Positions 39,975-47,501 of a stretch of 64,000 bases of DNA are shown in pieces (position 1 is the stretch's first letter; every line of letters starts with the position of its first letter). A model generated the notes under the pieces. It worked only from the letters and a program-made list of their open reading frames with translations. It was not told the origin of the DNA and made no database searches. Where the stretch lies: the NCBI RefSeq assembly GCF_023701695.1, contig NZ_JAJOZC010000001.1, forward strand, positions 3,285,894 through 3,349,893. The letters are read 5' to 3'. Source of the stretch: Streptomyces sp. RKAG290. Lineage in GTDB: Bacteria > Actinomycetota > Actinomycetes > Streptomycetales > Streptomycetaceae. The position numbers and the translations under genes were made by a program.

Positions 39975-40401
39975 GCAGGGTCTCAGTTGCGCGGGGCGGA
40001 CAACCACGGACGGGCTTCGTCGGCGCTCTGCCGCATCGGGACCAATGTTCTCCTGTGCGCCCCACGTAGGGCTCCGCGGCGGCGCCCATGGCACCCAGCC
40101 CAAGTCAGCTCCCTGGTGAGGTCGCTGGTGAGAGCGCGGGCCGTCGACGTTGGCCGTCCCGGTCCGGTCTTGCGGGCCGCTACCGGGGCGTCCACCTCCC
40201 CCACGTCAGCCGGCAGGTCGGTGCCCGTTTGCCCGGCTCCGAAGCCGGCCCGCAGATCGCACGCGGCGCGGGGGTGAAGACGGGGCGTCCGCCGAGGGGC
40301 TGCCGCGTGGGCGTTTGTACGTACCCTTCGACCCGTACAACACACCTTGGCCTCGCTGACCGACAGCGGCACCGCGGCAGCGGTGAAGCCTCCGTACCCG
40401 T
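39975..40401. other. Non-coding left end of island B
   Basis: About 430 bases of GC-rich sequence without a supported gene, between att repeat 2 and the end of the immunity gene. The long open frames here lack start signals. Confidence 0.5.
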
Positions 40402-41421
40402 CTACGCCTGCCCGCCGTCCATGCGATTCCTGTTGAACACCGCCAGGTGCCCGTACTCGGCGCGTGTCACGGCGTCGGAACCCGGCGGCAGCGCACCCAG
40501 GCCGGCATCGACCGCGACGCTGTCCGGGAAGGGCTCGGACGGCCAGGCGCACTCGAGGATGAGCGAGTCCCAGGCCTCCCGGGAGCTGCGTCCCGCACGA
40601 TCGAGGACGAAACCCCGGCAGTCGTCACGGAACTCGTCCAAGGCCCGCACCAGCGCGGCCACCACCTCCTCGCGCTCCGGCTCCTGCAGGTGGGCGATTT
40701 CGTAGACCACCGCTGTCGTGGTGTCGTCGAGCCGACGCACCCGAACGATCGTGTAGATGTCCAGAGCGAGCCACAGGTGCAGTTCGAACTCGCCGTCACC
40801 AGGGCCGGCCAGCGCCACGGCCATACCGGACACGTCATGTACGGGCAGGGGATCCGATCCGCCCTCACCGGTACGGGCGAGGAACACGTCGTCGGTGAGC
40901 AGATGGCGGGTGTTCAACCCAGCGGATTCCAGCGCTCTCAGCAATCGGCCCCACCTCTGCGATGTCAAGTCCGCCAGGTACCACGAGAAGAACCCTCCCC
41001 CGCCTTCCTCGGTGTTCGCCCCCTTACCAAAGGCGGATGGGCCGAAAATCTCGTCCACGATCTCCACGTAGCGCGCACTCGAAATTTCGGGAGGCGTGTA
41101 ATTCGCGGCACGGACAGCCACCAGAAAATCTTCCGGCAGTTCCACATGATATCGGCGGATATAATACTGGAGTTCGAGGGGCCACACCCATGTGCCATCG
41201 GTGATGATCGATCCAGCCCCATCAACAAATTCCTCGTCATTCGAGATTACATCGAGGTCCGCCCCCATTGTGGTGTAAATCTCACGGCATGACGACATGT
41301 ATTCCAGCATCTGCGCCTCATCGAACAACGCATGAGACCGAACGTCGTCATGAATAGACGGAGCCGACCCATCCGGGTTCTGCGAATTGAACTCTCTATA
41401 GAACCCGACTCGCCTAGTCAC
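40402..41421 (-). CDS. Probable immunity protein of the island B toxin
   Basis: This 339-residue soluble acidic protein starts at GTG 41421 (VTRRVGFYREFNSQNPDGSA), 6 bases after GGAGG. An ATG overlapping the toxin stop (41445) is the alternative start. It contains LELQYYIRRYHVELPEDFLV and WDSLILECAWPSEPFPDSVA. No known domain was recognised. Its position directly downstream of a polymorphic toxin and its acidic character support an immunity role. Confidence 0.6.
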   Translation of the reverse strand: MTRRVGFYREFNSQNPDGSAPSIHDDVRSHALFDEAQMLEYMSSCREIYTTMGADLDVISNDEEFVDGAGSIITDGTWVWPLELQYYIRRYHVELPEDFLVAVRAANYTPPEISSARYVEIVDEIFGPSAFGKGANTEEGGGGFFSWYLADLTSQRWGRLLRALESAGLNTRHLLTDDVFLARTGEGGSDPLPVHDVSGMAVALAGPGDGEFELHLWLALDIYTIVRVRRLDDTTTAVVYEIAHLQEPEREEVVAALVRALDEFRDDCRGFVLDRAGRSSREAWDSLILECAWPSEPFPDSVAVDAGLGALPPGSDAVTRAEYGHLAVFNRNRMDGGQA

Positions 41422-41444
41422 TGAACCTCCACTGCTCGTTCTCA

Positions 41445-42776
41445 TTAGTTGGCCATCGGCAGGTACGTACGCCAATATCCACCATCGCCGATCGCGGGCG
41501 TCTGCCCCAGGCCCTTCTCGGCAGAGGTTCCCACCTTATTAGTCGGCGCCGTCACGGGCACTCCCAGGTCGTTGGCCACACTCTGAGCAAGCGGAAGTTC
41601 CACGGAGTTCGGCGCGGCATAACCTGAGTGGCACGAGATCAGACGCACCGGGCCACCATCATAATTGGGATTGCTGCGGATAGCGTCCGAAATATGGGTC
41701 GGATGCACCTTGAAATCCATTAGTGTCTTTCCCGAACTATTGACCCGCCCAGGCAAAAACACACCCGTGTTCGTACCGTGGATGATAACGTCATGCTTTC
41801 CGGGAACGCGAGCGACGCGTTTAGCATTGGCCAACGTCTTCGTGTCGTATCCGATGGTTGTGGTCCGGTTTCCGAAATATACAGGGTCCCCGGATATGAG
41901 CGCATGATCGCCCGGCACCTTAGGCGGAACGTGCACTTTCGAGTTCTCGCTCCGGAACAGATCCCAGGTGCGCCGTTTCCCCATGTCGTCGAGCGCCAAA
42001 GGCATGCGCCCGGCTCCCGCGAGGTTCGGGTTCGCGATTCCGATTGGGATGTCCTGCCTGAAAAGGTTGGAGAAGCCACCCACTTCGCCGGCGGCACGTG
42101 TCACACTGGCAGCGCCGCCGAACGCGCCACCGAACGCACCGCCATAGATACCCGCTTGTTCCACCGAGTCGAGGCTCAGGCCGTCCTGGAGGCCCGTGGC
42201 CATCCTGAGCGGCTGGGCGACTGCGAGGTCGACGGTGATGCCCTCGATCGCACCGAAGGCAATACCCGTCAACGTGGTCGCGGCGATGGTGGCGACGGTG
42301 GTGGACACCGTGACGCCAAGCCCGGCAGCGACTTCGATGATGGCCGCGGCCGCCGCCGCGGAAGCCGCGGCGGAGGTACCAAAGGTGAACACCGCGAGGC
42401 CCACTCCCGCGGCGATGACCGTAGCTCCGATGCCGATCTCGGTCCACAGAAGCTCAATGGCATCATCCACGGCGTCAGCGAACTCTTCGAGCGCCTTGGC
42501 CATGGCCCGGGCCGCCGTGGCCGTGTCGTCCAGCCACCCCACACCCTCACTCTTGTGATAGCGCTCCCAGAAGACCCGGAAGGCGTCGATCGCCTCACCC
42601 TGATTGTGGAGAACGACAGAACCGGCTTTGCCGTTGACCGGCCCGATGACGTCGTCCACCGCGTCCGCGAACGTCCGCCACGCCGTCGCAGCCGATCGCA
42701 GACTGCCCGAGTTCGCATCCGGCCACCACATACCAGCCTTCATGAGAAGGTCCTTGGCTATGTCCTCAACATTCAC
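41445..42776 (-). CDS. Type VII-type polymorphic toxin with a cysteine-peptidase-like tip
   Basis: This 443-residue protein has a WXG/ESX-like helical N-terminus (residues 1-110, LRSAATAWRTFADAVDDVIG). A hydrophobic Ala/Gly/Thr-rich middle follows (115-225), then a C-terminal domain (about 270-443). That domain has KHDVIIHGTNTGVF (His333) and VRLISCHSGYAAP (Cys382), followed by SVANDLGVPVTAPTN. The His/Cys pair in HG and CxSG contexts resembles C80- or caspase-fold peptidase domains in other actinobacterial toxins. It starts at ATG 42776, overlapping the WXG100 gene by 4 bases. The target is unknown. Confidence 0.72.
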   Translation of the reverse strand: MNVEDIAKDLLMKAGMWWPDANSGSLRSAATAWRTFADAVDDVIGPVNGKAGSVVLHNQGEAIDAFRVFWERYHKSEGVGWLDDTATAARAMAKALEEFADAVDDAIELLWTEIGIGATVIAAGVGLAVFTFGTSAAASAAAAAAIIEVAAGLGVTVSTTVATIAATTLTGIAFGAIEGITVDLAVAQPLRMATGLQDGLSLDSVEQAGIYGGAFGGAFGGAASVTRAAGEVGGFSNLFRQDIPIGIANPNLAGAGRMPLALDDMGKRRTWDLFRSENSKVHVPPKVPGDHALISGDPVYFGNRTTTIGYDTKTLANAKRVARVPGKHDVIIHGTNTGVFLPGRVNSSGKTLMDFKVHPTHISDAIRSNPNYDGGPVRLISCHSGYAAPNSVELPLAQSVANDLGVPVTAPTNKVGTSAEKGLGQTPAIGDGGYWRTYLPMAN

Positions 42777-43129
42777 TTGGCGCCCTTGTCCCCGTCGGCG
42801 CCAGGCACCCTAACCTTGGTGAACATGCCCTCAATGAGCTTCTCGTTGTCCACGTAACCGTCGGACATGTCGGTCATGGCGGCGTGGATGCTCCTCAGTC
42901 CGAGCAGCAGGATGCCGACACCTTTCTCGATCTCCTCACGCTTCGGCGAGTACGCGTCCCCGAACTTCTGGCCCTGCTCGTCCTCCCCCCAAGGCGAACC
43001 CAGCGCGGCCAGGGACGCCTTGAGCGCCTTCGCCGCATCACCGAGCGCCTTGCTTTGCTCCTGGAACGTCGGCGCCGCATCTTGCAAGTCCTGCGTAGAG
43101 ATACCGAGAACCTTGCCCGTGTCGCCCAT
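42773..43129 (-). CDS. WXG100-family secretion partner
   Basis: This 118-residue helical hairpin protein of the Esx type has FQEQSKALGDAAKALKASLA, then SPWGEDEQGQKFGDAY in the place of the WXG turn, then a second helix. Such proteins pair with type VII (ESX) substrates. ATG 43129 follows GGAGGAAAG. First gene of the WXG100-toxin-immunity operon. Confidence 0.82.
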   Translation of the reverse strand: MGDTGKVLGISTQDLQDAAPTFQEQSKALGDAAKALKASLAALGSPWGEDEQGQKFGDAYSPKREEIEKGVGILLLGLRSIHAAMTDMSDGYVDNEKLIEGMFTKVRVPGADGDKGAK

Positions 43130-43684
43130 CTTTCCTCCTCGTCATGCCGTTCAGGAAGCCATGACCGTACTTGGCCCCCGCCGGACGACACGTCATATGA
43201 GATGGGAGCCGCTGCCGATCGAGTCCGCCCACGGCGCTGGCACGGTCTTCATGAATCACGATTTTTGCGGTCGCAGCCTCGCACCGGCGCGGCACGCCGA
43301 AACCGACCGTGCGGTCCCGCCGTACGCGACCGCACCGTCCGACCTCGCTTCGTGGACCCTCTTTCCAAGTGCCGGGAGGCAGCCTGAACCAGGATTTTGC
43401 ATCCCTCCGCGTCAACTCGTGTCCACACAGGAGCGAAATGCCGCAGCCACTGGAATGGCGAGCCGTCGCCGCCGCCCAGGATGCCAGACCCTGTCCTTAG
43501 TAGTACGGCGGACTACTACTGGTAGGACGTCTCGACGCTCACGGGACTGCCGCGAGCGTCGAAGAACTGGTCCCAGTTCCGGTCTCATTCACCCGTGCAC
43601 GGCAGCGTTCAGGGGCCTGTTTCTCAACGACTCCGCCCCAGATCAGAACACCCCGCGACCATCCTTGAATCACCCGACGAAAAC
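43130..43684. promoter_or_regulatory. Upstream region of the island B operon with inverted repeats
   Basis: About 550 bases without a gene. TAGTAGT and ACTACTA flank ACGGCGG at 43498-43518, an operator-like inverted repeat. A 9-bp hairpin (TCGACGCTC with GAGCGTCGA) lies at 43532-43561. The sequence just before the att repeat is cccgacgaaaac. Confidence 0.5.
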
Positions 43685-43800
43685 TTGGAAAGCGTGTTGG
43701 GGGCAACCCCTCACGAGTTCGAATCTCGTATCCTCCGCCATTGCTCTCACCGGGCAATACGTCGAAGGCCCCCGCAGCTCGCTGCGGGGGCCTTCGACGT
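43685..43800 (+). repeat. Attachment-site repeat 3, 116 bp
   Basis: Third copy of the tRNA-Ser 3' part plus terminator, 10,318 bases from repeat 1. It is the outermost visible border of the island array. Identity with repeat 1 extends one base further left and about ten further right. Confidence 0.93.
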
Positions 43801-44097
43801 TGGTGGTTGGAGTTCCCGGCGGGGCCCCGATGGATCCGGCGCAGGGAGGGCGGCCAGGTTCTGCGGTCTCTGCGCGTCGGTCCCGCTCAGCCGCCGCGCA
43901 CTTGGGGTGGTCGGCGTCGAAGCATCGAGTCCGGGCGCCGCTGGACCGGGGCGAGGAGAAGCACTGCGCCAACTGGACAGCACACCCGTACCCCCGCCGT
44001 ATCGGCCTGCCTGGCCGATCGGCGGTTCCCACACACGGGGGACCTCAAAGCCGCGACTCCCGGCGGCGGTCGGCGTCAACGGGCAGGACGGAGGGGT
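43801..44097. other. Region right of the island array, no gene seen
   Basis: About 300 bases between att repeat 3 and relE. Open frames are present, but nothing is recognisable. It could be the remains of an older insertion. Confidence 0.45.
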
Positions 44098-44379
44098 CTA
44101 CGGAACTTGACGGTAGATATCGCGGCGGTTGCCGACGGCCAGGACCCACACGATCAACCGGCCGTCCTCAACGGTGTAGACGACGCGGTAATCGCCGACC
44201 CTGAGCCACCAGCGGGCACTGTGCCCCTGGAGGGCCTTGATGTCGAAGGACGTGGTGACCTCCGCATCCATCGCCTTCTGGAGTTCCGTGAGACGGTGCA
44301 GGATGCGCAGGGCGTCCGGGCGCGGAATCTTGAGCATGTCCCGCTGGGCGTGCGGCGTGAAGCGCGTGATGTACCCCAC
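44098..44379 (-). CDS. RelE-type toxin (mRNA interferase)
   Basis: This 93-residue protein starts at GTG 44379 (MGYITRFTPHAQRDMLKIPR). The RelE/ParE fold is clear from LTELQKAMDAEVTTSFDIKA, LQGHSARWWLRVGDYRVVYT and the C-terminal strand VWVLAVGNRRDIYR. RelE enzymes cut mRNA in the ribosome. The long open frame upstream is only the shadow of the antitoxin gene. It lies 4 bases after the antitoxin. Confidence 0.92.
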   Translation of the reverse strand: MGYITRFTPHAQRDMLKIPRPDALRILHRLTELQKAMDAEVTTSFDIKALQGHSARWWLRVGDYRVVYTVEDGRLIVWVLAVGNRRDIYRQVP

Positions 44380-44383
44380 GGGA

Positions 44384-44665
44384 TCAGCCCTGTCGATCGC
44401 GCAGCAAGGCCGCCATCTCTTCGAGCGAGACAGCCCCCACGGTGCCCTCGGACTCAGCTTCGTCGGCCAACCGGTTGAGCCACGCCTCTTCGACATTCTC
44501 CGCGATCTCGCGCAGACGCCGGTACTCCTGGATATCGAGCACGACGGCTTCCTGCTTGCCGCGCCGAGTGATGATGGTCGGGATTTCCTCCCGACTGGCG
44601 CGATCAATGACGTCAGCGAGGTGGCTGCGGACGTCGGCCATGGATTCAACCATCGGTTCACTCAT
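44384..44665 (-). CDS. Phd/YefM-type antitoxin
   Basis: This 93-residue protein from ATG 44665 has the conserved Phd N-terminus VESMADVRSHLADVIDRASR and the strand region PTIITRRGKQEAVVLDIQEY. An acidic C-terminal part follows that would wrap the toxin. It precedes relE, as usual. No strong ribosome site precedes this ATG. Autoregulation is expected for the family. Confidence 0.92.
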   Translation of the reverse strand: MSEPMVESMADVRSHLADVIDRASREEIPTIITRRGKQEAVVLDIQEYRRLREIAENVEEAWLNRLADEAESEGTVGAVSLEEMAALLRDRQG

Positions 44666-44983
44666 GTCACGAATGTAGCGGATGTACATGAAGCATGGCG
44701 CGCGGGAGGAAGCGCCAACGGCGCCCTGGCGTCCGCGCGCCGCAGGACCGCCGCCACCGGCCTGCTGATGTCCCTGTCGGGCGAGCTTCCGCTGCCTCCA
44801 TACCGGACAGTTCAGAGTATTTCGGCGGGCAGGCAAGGCACCTCCAGCTCGACGACACCCGTGCGCGGGAACCTTCCGCCGTGCGAGGCATCCAAGCCCA
44901 CCGGGTGGGCCATCCTTGAGCCCGGCGCCGGACTGGCCGACGTCCGAGCGTGGCGCATTCATTGACCTGAGGTGAGGTTCTCC
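44666..44983. other. Spacer between the antitoxin gene and the WYL gene
   Basis: About 320 bases without a supported gene. It must hold the divergent promoters of the TA pair and of the WYL protein gene. Confidence 0.5.
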
Positions 44984-47410
44984 ATGGCGTCCGGATCAAC
45001 GCTGAGCACGTGGCTGCGCGGTCTCGACGGCCCTCGCCTGGCACGCCTGCTCGCGACGCGGAAGGACACCGCGTCCCCTCCGGAGCCGCGCTCGCTGGGG
45101 GAACTGGCGGACCGTCTTCAGCGCCCGGGATCGGTGGCACTCGCGCTGCCCCTGCTCACCCTGCCCGACTTGCAGGTGGCCGAAGCCGTGGCGGCGTTGG
45201 GGACGCCCGCGTCGCGCGAGGACCTGGCGAAGCTGCTGGGAGCGACGGCCGGCGAAGCCGGCCGCGCCCTGGAAGCAATCCTGGAGGCACTGGCCGGACA
45301 CGCGCTGGTCTGGCCGGACCACAGCGGAAGGCTCCACATGGCCGCATCGTTGCGACAAGCGTGGGAGGCGCCGCTCGGGCTGGACGCACCACTGGCGGAG
45401 CTGCTGGCGGACATGACCTCCGACGAGCTGCGCGGCATGCTGGCGGCACTGGGCATCAAGCCGCCCGTCAGCAAGCAACAGTGCATGGCAGCGCTGCTCG
45501 CACACCACAGCGATCCGGAAGGGATTGCCTCGGTGGTCGCGAAGGCTCCTGCGGCGGCCCGGAAGCTGCTGGAACGCCGAGCGAAGTCCGGGTCGCCGCA
45601 GCCCGCGTCCATCACGTCCGGGGCTCCCGGCGCCGACTCCCAACCGGGCGGGCGGTGGGCGCTGGACCGAGGGTTTCTGATCCGGGACCGCCGAGGGTAC
45701 GGCCCCGCCCGGCTGCCCGTCGAGGTCGCACTCGCGCTGCGCGGGCCCTGGCACGCGCCGTTCGAACCCGGGCCGCCCACCGTGCAGTTGGTGTTCGTCA
45801 CTGCCGCGGAGGTGGACCGGGAGGCGGCAGCCGCAGCCACGGCGTTCGCAGCGCATGCCGCCTCGGTCCTGTCGGCATGCTCGGCAGCACCGCCGGTCAG
45901 ACTGAAGTCCGGCGGTGTCGGCGCACGTGAACTGGCCCGCATCGGCAAGGCCGCCCAAACAGATGACGCCGAGGTACGCATCACGCTGGAGGCCGCATAC
46001 GCGGCAAAGCTACTGGCCCGGGACGGCGACCGCGTCGCCCCCACCAACGCATTCGACGCCTGGGCGGCGCAGGAGCCGTCGGAACAGTTCGCCGCGCTGC
46101 TCGAGGCATGGTGGAACCTGCCCCTCACCCCCTCCCAGGCACGCGACGAGGACGACAAGGCTCTGCCCGCAGTCTCCGGGGCGCCGCCCTGCGGCGGCTG
46201 CTTGCAGACCCGATACGGGTTGCTCGCCGCTGCGGCGCACCTCCCGGCAGGGCGGGGGGCGCAAGCAACCTCGGACCTGGGGGTGCTCGTGGCATGGCAC
46301 CGCCCGCTCGCCGACCCCACGCCCCAGGGCGAAACACCGTTCGCCCTCGCGATCCGCGAGGCCGAACTGCTCGGCGTCCTCGCCCGCGGCGCGCTGTCGT
46401 CCCTCGGCACCGCCGTACGAGCCGACGACACGGACGAACTGGCCGCCGTGTGCCGGCGTCTGCTGCCGGCGGCCACCGGGACGGCCCGGATCGGCGCTGA
46501 CCTCACTGCCGTCGTCGCCGGAACACCGACCGCGCGACTGGACGCGCTCCTGGATTCCGCCGCGGACCGGGAAACCCGTGGCACGGCCTCGGTGTGGCGG
46601 TTCAGCGCCGACAGCACCCGCCGCGCCCTGGACTCCGGACGTACTTCGGACGAGATCACAGCCGATCTGTCCGCCATGACCGGCGGGCCCCTGCCTCAGC
46701 CCCTGGCGTATCTGATCGCCGACACCGCTCGCAGCCACGGCCGCGTACGCATCGCCCCCGCCGCCTGCGTCATCCACGGCGAGGAGCCCGCGCTCCTGGC
46801 CGAAATCGCCGTCCACAGCAAGCTCGCCGGTCTCGGCCTGCGACGGCTCGCCCCGACAGTCCTGGTCAGCCGCAGCCCACTCGACCAGACCCTCGCCGCG
46901 CTTCGAGCCCAGGGCTACGCTCCCGTGGCCGAGACGGCCGACGGAACCGTACACGTCGAGAAGACCCGGCCCCAGCGGGCCGCCGCACCCGTGCCGGCAC
47001 CACGGAAGGCCCGTGCGCAGGCCGGCCTCCGAACTACGACGTCTCCCCACGTGGCGAAGGCCCCCGCCGCCGACCTGAAGGCCCTGGCCGCCAAGCTTCT
47101 GACCGCGCCGCCGGCCGCACCGGAACCCGACCCGTTCGGCCCCGGCGGAGTCCCCTTCGATACGGATACCGAGGAGATCGTCGCCGGGTACGCGAAGCGG
47201 CTGTCGTACAGCGATGTCCGACAGCTGGCCCATGCCATCGACACCGGTACGGCCGTCACGGTCGATTATGTCGCCGCTTCAGGAGGCCGCACCGTACGCA
47301 CCCTCGACCGCCTCACCCTCGACCCGCCCCATCTCGAAGCCTGGTGCCACCTGCGGGACGCCGAACGCGTCTTCACCCTCTCCCGGATCCACGGAGTGAT
47401 GCCCGCATAG
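44984..47410 (+). CDS. Helicase-associated (XPB/Ssl2-like N-terminal) protein with C-terminal WYL-like domain
   Basis: This 808-residue protein starts at ATG 44984 after AGGTGAGG (MASGSTLSTWLRGLDGPRLA). The N-terminal two thirds resemble the helicase-associated winged-helix region found beside actinobacterial XPB helicases (LQVAEAVAALGTPASREDLA; VSKQQCMAALLAHH; VLVSRSPLDQTLAALRAQGY). There is no Walker A/B helicase core. The C-terminal part (IDTGTAVTVDYVAASGGRTV) is WYL-like. It is a likely DNA-repair or regulatory protein. Precise role unknown. Confidence 0.8.
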   Translation: MASGSTLSTWLRGLDGPRLARLLATRKDTASPPEPRSLGELADRLQRPGSVALALPLLTLPDLQVAEAVAALGTPASREDLAKLLGATAGEAGRALEAILEALAGHALVWPDHSGRLHMAASLRQAWEAPLGLDAPLAELLADMTSDELRGMLAALGIKPPVSKQQCMAALLAHHSDPEGIASVVAKAPAAARKLLERRAKSGSPQPASITSGAPGADSQPGGRWALDRGFLIRDRRGYGPARLPVEVALALRGPWHAPFEPGPPTVQLVFVTAAEVDREAAAAATAFAAHAASVLSACSAAPPVRLKSGGVGARELARIGKAAQTDDAEVRITLEAAYAAKLLARDGDRVAPTNAFDAWAAQEPSEQFAALLEAWWNLPLTPSQARDEDDKALPAVSGAPPCGGCLQTRYGLLAAAAHLPAGRGAQATSDLGVLVAWHRPLADPTPQGETPFALAIREAELLGVLARGALSSLGTAVRADDTDELAAVCRRLLPAATGTARIGADLTAVVAGTPTARLDALLDSAADRETRGTASVWRFSADSTRRALDSGRTSDEITADLSAMTGGPLPQPLAYLIADTARSHGRVRIAPAACVIHGEEPALLAEIAVHSKLAGLGLRRLAPTVLVSRSPLDQTLAALRAQGYAPVAETADGTVHVEKTRPQRAAAPVPAPRKARAQAGLRTTTSPHVAKAPAADLKALAAKLLTAPPAAPEPDPFGPGGVPFDTDTEEIVAGYAKRLSYSDVRQLAHAIDTGTAVTVDYVAASGGRTVRTLDRLTLDPPHLEAWCHLRDAERVFTLSRIHGVMPA

Positions 47411-47501
47411 GACCGAGTGGTCCAGCGGCAACGAAATACAGCTTGCGAGATTTACCTGAACCCATAGTTGATATCCAGGAAGTGTCCCTCCTGAGCACTG
47501 C

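Larger units (their letters stand above)
39975..43800. mobile_element. Island B: second tRNA-Ser element with a WXG100 toxin cassette
   Basis: This 3.83-kb unit lies between att repeats 2 and 3, in tandem with island A. Cargo is one operon on the minus strand: WXG100 protein, toxin, immunity protein. No integrase or transfer gene is visible. The C-terminal toxin and immunity DNA is AT-richer (about 45 percent GC in a 60-base sample at 41221). Confidence 0.8.

Noticed and set aside
33346..44032. Shared peptide MAEDTRFELVRGCPQHAFQ in three minus-strand frames
   Set aside because: It is the antisense translation of the tRNA-Ser 3' half in each att repeat, not a protein family.
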